Shown: one piece after another, positions 20,638 through 31,267 of the stretch
How positions within the stretch are numbered: the stretch's first letter is position 1
Layout of the letters: each line of letters opens with the position of its first letter
Origin: Komagataeibacter europaeus LMG 18890
Lineage (GTDB): Bacteria > Pseudomonadota > Alphaproteobacteria > Acetobacterales > Acetobacteraceae
DNA: 37,713 nucleotides
Assembly (NCBI RefSeq): GCF_000285295.1
Contig: NZ_CADP01000023.1
Location: forward strand, 5,037-42,749
Reading direction: 5' to 3'
Notes under the pieces: generated by a model
What the model saw: only the letters and a program-made list of their open reading frames with translations
The model's database searches: none
Told to the model about the DNA's origin: nothing
Translations under genes and position numbers: made by a program

Positions 20638-20796
20638 TTCTGTCGCATGTGCCTGAGATCGCTATCCCGTCGGCGGGTGCCCGGATCAGGGCGCCTCTTT
20701 CCAGAATTCTCGGCCGACCGGTCCTTTGGCCTGAGAGTTTCCGGGGCGGTTGCTCCTTCGGCGCTGGCGCGGGGCCAGTCTCTCCCGTGTCGACAA
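20638..20796 (-). ncRNA. tandem glycine riboswitch
   Basis: On the minus strand the first aptamer reads GGGAGAGAC, CGCCGAAGGAGCAA and AACTCTCAGGCCAAAGGACC, the standard core of the gcvT glycine riboswitch. A second, more divergent aptamer follows with TTCTGGAAAGAG, CGCCGACGGGA and ATCTCAGGCACATGCGACAG. The pair lies 5' of the leader ORF and gcvT-gcvH-gcvP and should switch the operon on when glycine is abundant. A possible -35 (TTGACT, complement of 20825-20830) lies upstream, without a clear -10. Confidence 0.92.
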
Positions 20797-20923
20797 AGCT
20801 GACTTGACATGACCGGACGCGCCAAGTCAATCCATGAAAACCATCCCATCTTCCGGACACCGTGACACCACGGCATTCAGGCATTACGTTCTGAGTCCGT
20901 AATATAAAAAAGGATCCACCCGC

Positions 20924-21235
20924 ATGACCACAAGCCCGCTGACCGTCGTGGCCGAATTCCGCGTTCCTGCTGAAAACCGTGACCACTTCCTCGAACTGTG
21001 CACCTATGACAGCGCGCATTCCGTGGCGGATGAAAGCGGCTGCCAGCGCTTTGAGGCCATAAGCCCGATGGATGACCCGCAGACCGTCATCCTGATGGAA
21101 GTCTATGATGACGAGGACGCGTTCGAGACCCATCTCGCCACCCCCCACTTCAAGGTCTTCGAAGTGGGCGTGAAGGAACTGGGCGTGGACCTGGTCAGCC
21201 TGCGCAAGACCGCGCGCATTGCGCCCAGGTCCTGA
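20924..21235 (+). CDS. antibiotic biosynthesis monooxygenase (ABM) domain protein
   Basis: A 103-residue single ABM-domain protein of the YgiN/LsrG type: LTVVAEFRVPAENRDHFLELC, ESGCQRFEAI, VILMEVYDDEDAFETHLATPHFK. Family members act on quinols, aldehydes or signalling molecules as small dimers without cofactor; the substrate here is not evident. AAGGA lies about 11 bases before the ATG. It is divergent from the glycine cleavage operon and ends at a bidirectional terminator shared with speE. Confidence 0.85.
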   Translation: MTTSPLTVVAEFRVPAENRDHFLELCTYDSAHSVADESGCQRFEAISPMDDPQTVILMEVYDDEDAFETHLATPHFKVFEVGVKELGVDLVSLRKTARIAPRS

Positions 21236-21261
21236 CGACCGGCCTGACGCCGCAACAAAAC

Positions 21262-21298
21262 AAAAAAGGCCGGGGGGACATGCCCTCCGGCCTTTTTT
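21262..21298. terminator. bidirectional terminator between ABM gene and speE
   Basis: AAAAAAGGCCGG at the left and CCGGCCTTTTTT at the right form a long stem around GGGGACATGCCCT. With A and T tracts on both sides it can end transcripts from the plus-strand gene and from the convergent speE. Confidence 0.9.
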
Positions 21299-21319
21299 CA
21301 TTTCATCCGCACCACAGCG

Positions 21320-22180
21320 TTAGCGCGGCAGGTTCTGCGCGATATAGGGCGGCAGGGTGAAGGATGCGACGTGCATTTCAGGCGTCCAGTACCGCGTGCC
21401 CCTGATACCGGCCTTCTGCGCGCGCGCGCAGATCACATCGACCGGCTGGCGACCCGGCACGCTGCCCTTGGCCGCGACACCCAGCGTCATGAACCCGCCG
21501 ACATAGGTGGGAACCGCCGCGACATAGGCCGACACATGATCAAAGAACTGTGCCCGCCGCGCGCTGGTGTCACGCAGTTCATCCGCCTGCATGAACGGCA
21601 CGCCGCACTGGTTCACGATAATGCCGTTGGCCGTCAGGATGCGTGCGCAGTGTTTGTAGAACGAATCGGTAAACAGCACTTCGCCCACACCGATCGGGTC
21701 GGTGCTGTCCACGATGATGACATCAAACGACCCATCCGCCGCATTGGTCACGTATTCGATTCCGTCGCCCACGATCACCTCGGCGCGCGGGTCATTCCAT
21801 GCATTCCCCGCGATGGAGGGCAGGAATTCCTTGGACAGCGCGATCACGTCGCCATCGATCTCGACCATCACGGCCTTTTCCACGGTGCCGTGTTCCAGCA
21901 CGCGGCGCAGCACGCCGCCATCGCCCGCGCCAATGATCAGCACGCGCTTCGCATCGCCATGTTCCAGCAGCGGCACGTGGGTCAGCATTTCCTGATAGAC
22001 GAATTCATCGCGTTCCGTGATCTGGACCACGCCATCAAGCATCAGCACACGGCCAAGATCGACGTTCTCGAACACGGCGATATCCTGGAACGCGCTTTTT
22101 TTGCGCGCCAGCATCCGGTCCACACGCAGTTCCTGCCGCCAGCCTTCGTACAGGCCTTCGCTGATCCACTCACGGGACAT
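21320..22180 (-). CDS. speE: spermidine synthase
   Basis: Transfers aminopropyl from decarboxylated SAM to putrescine. The 286-residue protein starts MSREWISEGLYEGWRQELRV and contains VQITERDEFVYQEMLTH, the nucleotide-binding VLIIGAGDGGVLR, VEIDGDVI, and the active-site loop IVDSTDPIGVGEVLF. ATG 22180 has GGGGG six bases upstream. It follows speD (which makes its co-substrate) on the same strand, although a terminator-like hairpin lies between them. Confidence 0.96.
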   Translation of the reverse strand: MSREWISEGLYEGWRQELRVDRMLARKKSAFQDIAVFENVDLGRVLMLDGVVQITERDEFVYQEMLTHVPLLEHGDAKRVLIIGAGDGGVLRRVLEHGTVEKAVMVEIDGDVIALSKEFLPSIAGNAWNDPRAEVIVGDGIEYVTNAADGSFDVIIVDSTDPIGVGEVLFTDSFYKHCARILTANGIIVNQCGVPFMQADELRDTSARRAQFFDHVSAYVAAVPTYVGGFMTLGVAAKGSVPGRQPVDVICARAQKAGIRGTRYWTPEMHVASFTLPPYIAQNLPR

Positions 22181-22215
22181 TGCGATCCCCCTTTCCGTCC
22201 TAATCAATGCACATG

Positions 22216-22246
22216 AAAAAGCACGGGCCGGAAATCAATCCGGCCC
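22216..22246 (-). terminator. terminator-like hairpin between speD and speE
   Basis: On the minus strand GGGCCGG pairs with CCGGCCC across an eight-base loop, followed by GTGC and five T. Read in the direction of speD, it may end part of the transcripts before speE. Confidence 0.65.
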
Positions 22247-22313
22247 GGCACTTCCGTTTTTTCGTGAAAGTCACATCGGGACACGGAGGAAACCCCGCCC
22301 CGACCGCAGCCGG

Positions 22314-22778
22314 TTAAAGCTGCACGCGCCCGCGGCGCTGCTCATCCACTTCGATCCGGCCGGCCTGGAACAGGCGCTGCATGACCGGGATCGCAAGATG
22401 CGGATCGCATGCCCCGCACATAAAAATATCCACGGCGGCGAAATTCCGCTCGGGCCATGTGTGGATCGAGATATGGCTTTCCGCCAGCACGACCACGCCC
22501 GACACGCCGCCATTGGGCGTGAAGTGATGGAAGTGACTGTGCAAAATCGTAGCCCCGGCCGTCACGGCGGCTTCGCACAGGGTACGGTCGATCTGCTCGG
22601 GATCATCAAGATTCCGGGCATCCCAAAGATCGACAAGAAGGTGCGTTCCCGCAAACTTCATTCCGTCTTTCTCGACGAAATAATCCTTCCGGTCGTCCTC
22701 GGACGAAAACGGCGCTGAAGAGATCTGGTTATCGCTCGGGTGTTCCGAGACCATCCCCAGTTGAGCAAGTGCGTTCAT
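22314..22778 (-). CDS. speD: S-adenosylmethionine decarboxylase proenzyme
   Basis: A 154-residue proenzyme that cleaves itself to create a pyruvoyl cofactor and makes decarboxylated SAM for spermidine synthesis. The self-cleavage site is between E100 and S101 in VVLAESHISIHTWPE. Also present are GTHLLVDLW and the cysteine of DIFMCGACDP used in proton donation. The N-terminus (to about residue 40) is longer than in the minimal bacterial enzyme. ATG 22778 has GGGGG about seven bases upstream. Pairs with speE. Confidence 0.95.
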   Translation of the reverse strand: MNALAQLGMVSEHPSDNQISSAPFSSEDDRKDYFVEKDGMKFAGTHLLVDLWDARNLDDPEQIDRTLCEAAVTAGATILHSHFHHFTPNGGVSGVVVLAESHISIHTWPERNFAAVDIFMCGACDPHLAIPVMQRLFQAGRIEVDEQRRGRVQL

Positions 22779-22926
22779 CACGTACCCCCAAACCAGTAGA
22801 CAGCCTGTTGGGCAAGATTGCCCCCTTGGGCCAAGAGAGGCGCTGATAGGGCCTGCGGGCCTTATGGCGCAAGTGTTTTTCGCACCCCCGCCAAAGTTTT
22901 TTTCCGCCCAGCCATCAGCACCCACG

Positions 22927-22944
22927 AAAATAGACGTCTATTTT
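22927..22944. other. 18-bp perfect palindrome at uvrA stop codon
   Basis: AAAATAGACGTCTATTTT is its own reverse complement and contains the uvrA TAG. It may be a protein-binding site or a short terminator stem; nothing else identifies it. Confidence 0.5.
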
Positions 22945-25900
22945 ACAGATTTACGACCGGTTTTTGCCGGTTTCCCCTTCTTTTTGACGGTATCGGGCGC
23001 CTTGGCCGCTGTGGCTTTTTTGCCGCGTGCCTTTGTCTTGCCCGCAGGCTTCCCGTCCGGTTCGGGAACCGGCACCAGCGGCCTGTGTTCCAGCAGCGGG
23101 CGCAGGAATCGTCCCGTATGGCTGTCGGGGCTGGCCGCCACCTGTTCGGGCGTGCCGCAGGCCACGATCCGGCCGCCGCCATCACCGCCCTCCGGCCCCA
23201 TGTCGATCACCCAGTCGGCGGTCTTGATGACCTCCAGGTTATGTTCGATCACCACGACCGTGTTGCCCTGGTCCACCAGTGCGTGCAGCACCTCCAGCAG
23301 CTTGCGCACGTCCTCGGTATGCAGGCCGGTGGTGGGTTCATCAAGGATGTACAGCGTGCGGCCCGTGGCCCGGCGCGCCAGTTCCTTGGACAGCTTGACG
23401 CGCTGCGCCTCACCACCTGAAAGGGTGGTCGCCTGCTGGCCCAGGGCGACATAACCCAGCCCCACCTTCTGCAATATGGCCAGACGGTCACGGATGCGCG
23501 GCACGGCGGAGAAGTAGGGCAGCGCTTCATCCACCGACATGGCCAGCACGTCGGCAATCGACTTGCCCCGGAACTTTACGTCCAGCGTCTCGCGGTTGTA
23601 GCGGGCGCCCTTGCAGGTATCGCAGGTGACGAACACGTCGGGCAGGAAGTGCATCTCGATCTTCAGCACCCCATCGCCCTGACAGGCCTCGCACCGCCCG
23701 CCCTTGACGTTGAACGAGAAACGGCCCGGCTTGTAGCCCCGCGCCTTGCTTTCGGGCAGTTCGGCGAACCAGTCGCGGATGGGGCCGAACAGGTCGGTAT
23801 AGGTCGCCGGGTTGGAACGCGGCGTGCGGCCGATGGGGGACTGGTCGATATCGATGATCTTGTCGAGCTGGTCCAGCCCGTCAATGGCCGTATAGGGCGC
23901 CGGATTCTGCCCTGACCCCATAAGCCTGCGCGACAGGGCCTTGTACAGCGTGTCGATCACCAGCGTGGACTTGCCGCCACCCGATACCCCGGTCACACAG
24001 GTAAAGGTGCCCAGCGGGAACCTTGCCGTCACGTCCTTGAGGTTGTTGCCCGTCGCCCCACGCAGCACCAGTTCCCGCTTCGGGTCGATTTTCCGGCGTT
24101 CTGCCGGCACGGGAATGCACTTGCGCCCCGAAAGATACGCCCCCGTCAGGCTGTTGGGGTTTTCGGCCACTTCCTGCGGCGTGCCGGCGGCAACCACCGT
24201 GCCGCCATTCACGCCAGCACCCGGCCCCATGTCGATCAGCCAGTCGGCGGCGCGGATCGCGTCCTCGTCATGCTCGACCACGATCAGGGTGTTGCCCAGT
24301 TTCTTGAGCCGGTCCAGCGTGCCCAGCAGGCGTTCATTATCGCGCTGGTGCAGCCCGATGGACGGTTCATCGAGCACATACAGCACGCCCGTAAGCCCCG
24401 AGCCGATCTGGCTGGCCAGCCGGATGCGCTGGCTTTCCCCGCCCGACAGCGTGGCCGATCCGCGTGACAGGGTCAGGTAGTCCAGCCCCACATCATCAAG
24501 AAAACGCAGGCGATCGAGAATTTCACGCAATATGCGGTGCGCGATCTCGGCCCGCTGGGGCGTCAGCGTCGCCTCCACCGTGCCGAACCAGTCCAGCGCC
24601 TTGCGGATGGGCATGTCCGATGCCTGCGCGATGTTCAGCCCCGCCACCCGGACCGACAGGGCTTCGGGCCGCAGGCGTGCGCCATCACACACATGGCATG
24701 GCTTTTCGGACTGGTAGCGCGACAGTTCCTCGCGCACCCATACGCTGTCGGTTTCCGCCATGCGGCGGCGCAGGTTCCTGACCACGCCCTCGAACGGCTT
24801 GGTCAGGCTATAGGCGCGACGGTCATCGCGATACGTGAATTCGATCGGGTCTTTTCCGCCCTCCAGGATCACGTCGCGCACGCCTTCGGGCAGGTCTTCC
24901 CACGGCGTGTCCATCGACACGCCATAATGTTTGGCAATGGAGGCCAGCGTCTGGGTGTAATAGGGGCTCTGGCTGTTGCGCCAGGGCGCAATGGCGCCCG
25001 CAGCCAGCGAAAGCGATTCGTCGGGCACGATCAGGCGCGGGTCGAAAAATGTTTCCTGCCCGATGCCATCGCACGCCGGGCACGCACCCTGCGGCGCGTT
25101 GAAGGAGAACAGGCGCGGTTCGACCTCCTCCAGCGTGAAGCCGCTGACGGGACACGCGAAGCGCGATGAGAACACCGTGCGCGGGGCTTCCTCGCCTTCC
25201 GGCAGGGTCTTCACCACTTCCTCCGCATAGACCAGACCGTCGGACAGGCCGAGTGCGGTCTCGAAACTGTCGGCCAGACGGCTTTCGATGCCTTCCTTGA
25301 CCACGATGCGGTCCACCACCGCTTCGACCGTATGGCGCAGGCGGCGGTTGAGTTCCGGCACTTCGTCAATCGTGTACAGCGTGCCGTCCACCTTCACGCG
25401 GGTGAAGCCCTTGCGCTGCAGTTCGGCCAGTTCCTTCTTGCATTCGCCCTTGCGGTCGCGCAGCACCGGGGCCAGCAGCATGAGGCGCGTGCCCTCTGGC
25501 ATGGCCATGACGCGATCGACCATCTGGCTGATCGTCTGCGCCTCGATCGGCAGGCCGGTGGCGGGCGAATACGGCACGCCCGCACGCGCCCACAAAAGGC
25601 GCATGTAATCATGCACTTCCGTTACTGTGCCGACGGTGGAGCGGGGATTCTTCGATGTCGTCTTCTGTTCGATGGAAATCGCGGGCGACAGCCCCTCGAT
25701 CGAATCGACATCCGGCTTGCCCATGAGTTCCAGGAACTGCCGCGCGTAGGCCGACAGGCTTTCCACGTACCGCCGCTGCCCTTCGGCATAGATGGTGTCA
25801 AACGCCAGTGACGACTTGCCGGACCCCGACAGCCCGGTCATGACCGTCAGCGCGTCACGGGGTATGTCGATATCGACATTTTTCAGGTTATGTGCCCGTG

Positions 25901-25976
25901 CCCCGCGTACACGGATGGATTGCGGGCTGACATGCTGTGCCGCCGGAACCTGTTCCGGACGCGAAGAAACGCTCAT
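22938..25976 (-). CDS. uvrA: excinuclease ABC subunit A
   Basis: The damage-sensing ATPase of nucleotide excision repair, 1012 residues. Two ABC modules are visible: Walker [10 protein letters not shown] near residue 50 and GVSGGGKST in the second half, signatures LSGGESQR and LSGGEAQR, Walker [13 protein letters not shown] and [12 protein letters not shown]. Zinc-finger cysteines lie in [17 protein letters not shown] and [16 protein letters not shown]. The C-terminus carries a Lys/Ala-rich tail of about 40 residues ([15 protein letters not shown]), as in other alphaproteobacterial UvrA. ATG 25976 has GGGAG five bases upstream. It is divergent from ssb. Confidence 0.97.
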   Translation of the reverse strand: MSVSSRPEQVPAAQHVSPQSIRVRGARAHNLKNVDIDIPRDALTVMTGLSGSGKSSLAFDTIYAEGQRRYVESLSAYARQFLELMGKPDVDSIEGLSPAISIEQKTTSKNPRSTVGTVTEVHDYMRLLWARAGVPYSPATGLPIEAQTISQMVDRVMAMPEGTRLMLLAPVLRDRKGECKKELAELQRKGFTRVKVDGTLYTIDEVPELNRRLRHTVEAVVDRIVVKEGIESRLADSFETALGLSDGLVYAEEVVKTLPEGEEAPRTVFSSRFACPVSGFTLEEVEPRLFSFNAPQGACPACDGIGQETFFDPRLIVPDESLSLAAGAIAPWRNSQSPYYTQTLASIAKHYGVSMDTPWEDLPEGVRDVILEGGKDPIEFTYRDDRRAYSLTKPFEGVVRNLRRRMAETDSVWVREELSRYQSEKPCHVCDGARLRPEALSVRVAGLNIAQASDMPIRKALDWFGTVEATLTPQRAEIAHRILREILDRLRFLDDVGLDYLTLSRGSATLSGGESQRIRLASQIGSGLTGVLYVLDEPSIGLHQRDNERLLGTLDRLKKLGNTLIVVEHDEDAIRAADWLIDMGPGAGVNGGTVVAAGTPQEVAENPNSLTGAYLSGRKCIPVPAERRKIDPKRELVLRGATGNNLKDVTARFPLGTFTCVTGVSGGGKSTLVIDTLYKALSRRLMGSGQNPAPYTAIDGLDQLDKIIDIDQSPIGRTPRSNPATYTDLFGPIRDWFAELPESKARGYKPGRFSFNVKGGRCEACQGDGVLKIEMHFLPDVFVTCDTCKGARYNRETLDVKFRGKSIADVLAMSVDEALPYFSAVPRIRDRLAILQKVGLGYVALGQQATTLSGGEAQRVKLSKELARRATGRTLYILDEPTTGLHTEDVRKLLEVLHALVDQGNTVVVIEHNLEVIKTADWVIDMGPEGGDGGGRIVACGTPEQVAASPDSHTGRFLRPLLEHRPLVPVPEPDGKPAGKTKARGKKATAAKAPDTVKKKGKPAKTGRKSVK

Positions 25977-25987
25977 GAACTCTCCCT

Positions 25988-26002
25988 GTTCCGTTCCCGT
26001 GC
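25988..26002 (-). promoter_or_regulatory. possible LexA (SOS) box before uvrA
   Basis: The plus strand reads GTTC, seven bases, GTGC, one mismatch from the alphaproteobacterial LexA site GTTC-N7-GTTC. It ends 11 bases before the uvrA start codon. uvrA is often SOS-controlled, but a single near match is weak. Confidence 0.3.
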
Positions 26003-26271
26003 GGGAAAGCGGATACCGGCCGCCATCTTGGGCCATCCCATATCTGGTCCCGACGGTCCATTACGACAAGGGCAGCAATGCACGGGCCTGCATGCGCGCA
26101 GGGCAGACTGCGGCACGATAGCGATCTCCTTCGCGCACTCGCAATTCAAAGTCGTATCCGGTAGGATCGCCGCATCTATTCGCCACGACCGCCATCCGGC
26201 GGCCGGTGGCGGCATCCGGCAGGGGGCAGGCCCGCTGCCGGTCCCATACTCGAACTGCAGCAGGACAGCAT

Positions 26272-26811
26272 ATGGCGGGCAGCGTCAACAAGGTCATTCT
26301 GGTCGGCAACCTGGGCAAGGACCCCGAAGTCCGCACCAGCCAGAGCGGGGCGAAGATCGTCTCGCTGACATTGGCCACAAGCGACACATGGAATGACCGC
26401 GCGTCGGGTGAGCGGCGCGAGCGGACGGAATGGCACCGTGTCGTCATCTTCAACGAACGCATTGGCGACGTGGCCGAGCGTTTCCTGCGCAAGGGCCGCA
26501 AGGTCTATCTGGAAGGTTCGCTCCAGACCCGCAAATGGACCGACCAGAGCGGCCAGGACCGCTACACCACCGAGGTGGTGGTGGACCGTTTCCGTGGCGA
26601 CCTCGTGCTGCTGGACAGCAACCGCGGCGGTGACGCCGGGGGTGGCGATGACATGGGCGGCGGCTATGGCGGCGGTGGCGGTGGCGGCTACAGCGCGCCC
26701 GCGCGCCAGCAGCCCCAGCGTAACGAACGCCCCGCCACGGGCGGCGGCGGTGGCGGCGGCTGGGACGCGCCCGCCGGCGGCAGCGACCTGGACGACGAAA
26801 TCCCCTTCTAG
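26272..26811 (+). CDS. ssb: single-stranded DNA-binding protein
   Basis: A 179-residue SSB with an N-terminal OB fold ([48 protein letters not shown]), a disordered Gly-rich linker with (G)n runs, and the conserved acidic tip DLDDEIPF that binds partner repair and replication proteins. ATG 26272 has AGGA six bases upstream. Divergent from uvrA, a common arrangement. Confidence 0.97.
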   Translation: MAGSVNKVILVGNLGKDPEVRTSQSGAKIVSLTLATSDTWNDRASGERRERTEWHRVVIFNERIGDVAERFLRKGRKVYLEGSLQTRKWTDQSGQDRYTTEVVVDRFRGDLVLLDSNRGGDAGGGDDMGGGYGGGGGGGYSAPARQQPQRNERPATGGGGGGGWDAPAGGSDLDDEIPF

Positions 26812-26822
26812 GCCCGCACTTA

Positions 26823-26851
26823 TCCCCCGCGTGGCGCTTCGCGCCGGGGGA
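26823..26851 (+). terminator. hairpin after ssb
   Basis: TCCCCC (26823-26828) pairs with GGGGGA (26846-26851), with an inner GGCGC/GCGCC stem around TTC. It lies 11 bases past the ssb stop. No T tract follows, so termination is uncertain. Confidence 0.4.
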
Positions 26852-26919
26852 CAGGACATGCTATACACACGCAGGGACATGGTGGCCGCGCCCCGGCCAT
26901 AGCCTTGCCTTCCGTTCCA

Positions 26920-26946
26920 CCCCCATGGCCACCACGACCATGGGGG
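26920..26946 (+). promoter_or_regulatory. leader hairpin upstream of gyrA
   Basis: CCCCCATGG (26920-26928) and CCATGGGGG (26938-26946) form a perfect 9-bp stem with a nine-base loop, ending 28 bases before the gyrA TTG. Between them a five-codon frame (ATG at 26961, MTELP) ends with a TGA that overlaps the TTG start. Confidence 0.45.
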
Positions 26947-26974
26947 CGGATAACCCTGACATGACGGAACTGCC

Positions 26975-29765
<2,791 letters not shown>

Positions 29766-29773
<8 letters not shown>

Positions 29774-30278
29774 GGCCACGACCATCCGCACGGGGTTCTA
29801 TCCCGGCACGTTCGATCCCGTGACCAGCGGGCACATGGATATCATCGAACGTGCGGCAGCCCTGGTTGACCGGCTGGTGATCGGGGTTGCGGAAAACCGG
29901 GACAAGCATCCCCTCCTCCCGCTGGAGGAACGGCTTTTGTGCCTGCGCACCGATATCGAACCGCTGAATGCCGGGCGCGCCATTCCCATCACCGTGGTCG
30001 GTTTTACCGGGCTGGTGGTGCATGCCGCGCGTACGCATGGGGCGCATGCAATCATTCGCGGGCTGCGGGCGGTTGCGGATTTCGAATACGAGAACCAGAT
30101 GTTTGGTATGAACCAGCATATGGCACCGGACATTGACGCACTGTTCCTGATGGCGCGGGAGGGGCACCAGTACATCTCCTCCCGGCTGATCAAGGAAATC
30201 GCCCGGCTGGATGGGGACATTTCCGGTTTTGTCCCGCCCTTTACCCGCAGGCACATCCTCGGCCGCCTGCGTGGCTGA
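29766..30278 (+). CDS. coaD: phosphopantetheine adenylyltransferase
   Basis: Adenylates 4'-phosphopantetheine in coenzyme A synthesis. The 170-residue protein has the nucleotidyl-transferase TxGH motif (T20 to H23 in [14 protein letters not shown]), [12 protein letters not shown], and the C-terminal block [16 protein letters not shown]. The ATG overlaps the end of gyrA by eight bases, so it is cotranslated with gyrA. Confidence 0.97.
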
Positions 30279-30340
30279 TGGACCGGGGCCGCCTGTCTGG
30301 TCCCGTTCCTCCCACCCTTCACTTTACGAAACGGATCACG

Positions 30341-30832
30341 ATGTCTGCTACAGAAAACAAGTCCGACCTGATCAACATGGATCTCAAGACAGGACGGGTG
30401 GTGATCCGCCTGCGTCCCGACCTTGCCCCGCTGGCCGCCGAACGCATCCGTACGCTGTCGGCGGAAGGGTTTTATGACAACACGCCCTTCCACCGCGTGA
30501 TCCACGGCTTCATGGCGCAGGGCGGTGACCCGACGGGCACCGGCACGTCAGGCAGCAAGCTGCCGGACCTGAAGGCCGAATTCACCAACAAGGCCAAGTT
30601 CGAACGCGGCACGGTCGGCATGGCCCGCACCATGAACCCCGACAGCGCGAACAGCCAGTTCTTCATCATGTTCGAACCCTCCCCGCACCTTGATGGCCAG
30701 TACACCATCGTGGGCCAGGTAATCGAAGGCATGGACCACATTGACAAGGTCAAGCGTGGCGCGGGCCAGAGCGGCATGGTCCAGGATCCCGACCGCATCA
30801 TCAAGATGCGCCCGGCCGACGCCGAAGCCTGA
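30341..30832 (+). CDS. ppiB: peptidyl-prolyl cis-trans isomerase, cyclophilin type
   Basis: A 163-residue cytoplasmic cyclophilin (no signal peptide). Active-site residues are in FYDNTPFHRVIHGFMAQGGDPTGTG (Arg and Phe) and NSQFFIMF; the tryptophan of human CypA is replaced by His in SPHLDGQYTIVGQV, as in many bacterial forms. The start at 30341 has no strong ribosome-binding site. It is 62 bases after coaD and ends at two hairpins. Confidence 0.94.
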   Translation: MSATENKSDLINMDLKTGRVVIRLRPDLAPLAAERIRTLSAEGFYDNTPFHRVIHGFMAQGGDPTGTGTSGSKLPDLKAEFTNKAKFERGTVGMARTMNPDSANSQFFIMFEPSPHLDGQYTIVGQVIEGMDHIDKVKRGAGQSGMVQDPDRIIKMRPADAEA

Positions 30833-30841
30833 TTATCCTGC

Positions 30842-30941
30842 CTGACCGGACGGCCCCCACAGGATGCGGGCTGTCCGGTCAGTGGCCGGGATACGGGTGG
30901 CCCGTTTCACGCGGGCCCCTGGTGTCCCGGCCTGTTTTTTT
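30842..30941 (+). terminator. double hairpin terminator after ppiB
   Basis: First stem: CTGACCGGAC (30842-30851) with GTCCGGTCAG (30873-30882), perfect 10 bp. Second: GGCCGGGATAC (30884-30894) with GTGTCCCGGCC (30922-30932), followed by eight T in 30934-30941. The second is a strong rho-independent terminator. Confidence 0.88.
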
Positions 30942-30967
30942 GCGGGCCTTATGCGGTCACGCACAGG

Positions 30968-30994
30968 TTGACACCCCCGCCGGGGATGTTTAGA
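30968..30994 (+). promoter_or_regulatory. possible promoter of tRNA-Lys
   Basis: TTGACA (30968-30973) is a consensus -35, but the best -10 (TTTAGA) is only 15 bases on. It is the only candidate between the ppiB terminator and the tRNA. Confidence 0.4.
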
Positions 30995-31057
30995 GACCTG
31001 CCCAAGGTGTAACGCCACGGTTTCCGACCATGGCCAGCCCCTTCATACAGATGATGT

Positions 31058-31130
31058 GAGCCGGTAGCTCAGTCGGTAGAGCATTCGACTTTTAATCGAA
31101 TGGTCGTGGGTTCGAGCCCCACCCGGCTCA
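31058..31130 (+). tRNA. tRNA-Lys (anticodon UUU)
   Basis: A full 73-base cloverleaf: acceptor GAGCCGG/CCGGCTC plus discriminator A, D arm GCTC..GAGC, anticodon stem TTCGA/TCGAA with loop CTTTTAA (anticodon TTT at 31091-31093), T arm GTGGG TTCGAGC CCCAC. CCA is not encoded. Its 3' 43 bases recur at 34277-34319 as the far border of an integrated element, so this 3' half was brought by the element. Confidence 0.97.
31088..31130 (+). repeat. left attachment site (inside tRNA-Lys)
   Basis: 43 bases from the last anticodon-stem base through the discriminator. They match 34277-34319 with one difference (G31116 versus A34305, T loop). The repeat starts at the anticodon loop, a usual crossover place for tyrosine integrases. 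Confidence 0.9.
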
Positions 31131-31137
31131 TAATTTT

Positions 31138-31183
31138 CCCCTTTGTTATCAAGCGGTTAGCGTTTTGCTTGATAGCAAAGGGG
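31138..31183 (+). repeat. 17-bp inverted repeat just past the tRNA
   Basis: CCCCTTTGTTATCAAGC and GCTTGATAGCAAAGGGG pair at 16 of 17 positions across a 12-base loop, starting about seven bases after the tRNA. There is no T tract. It may end the tRNA transcript or bind recombination proteins at attL. Confidence 0.6.
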
Positions 31184-31185
31184 CC

Positions 31186-31267
31186 CTAGCATAGCCTTAG
31201 CATAGCCAAATCGGCTTATGTGAAATCAAGGGGTTATGGGGTGGATCAGCATAGTTCTAGCATAGCC
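31186..31267 (+). repeat. four 11-bp direct repeats, probable integrase arm sites
   Basis: CTAGCATAGCC (31186), TTAGCATAGCC (31197), TCAGCATAGTT (31246) and CTAGCATAGCC (31257): two tandem pairs exactly 60 bases apart. TTAGCATA also occurs at 34217-34224 near the right border. The layout fits arm-type binding sites of a tyrosine integrase; the second pair lies inside the first codons of the integrase gene. Confidence 0.6.

Noticed and set aside
19293-20807. Open frame of 504 codons antisense to gcvT and the riboswitch
   Set aside because: Overlaps a certain gene and a certain riboswitch; low-complexity translation.
22779-22926. Riboswitch in the speD leader
   Set aside because: Only a short GGGCAA/TTGCCC-like stem is visible; no conserved riboswitch core recognised.
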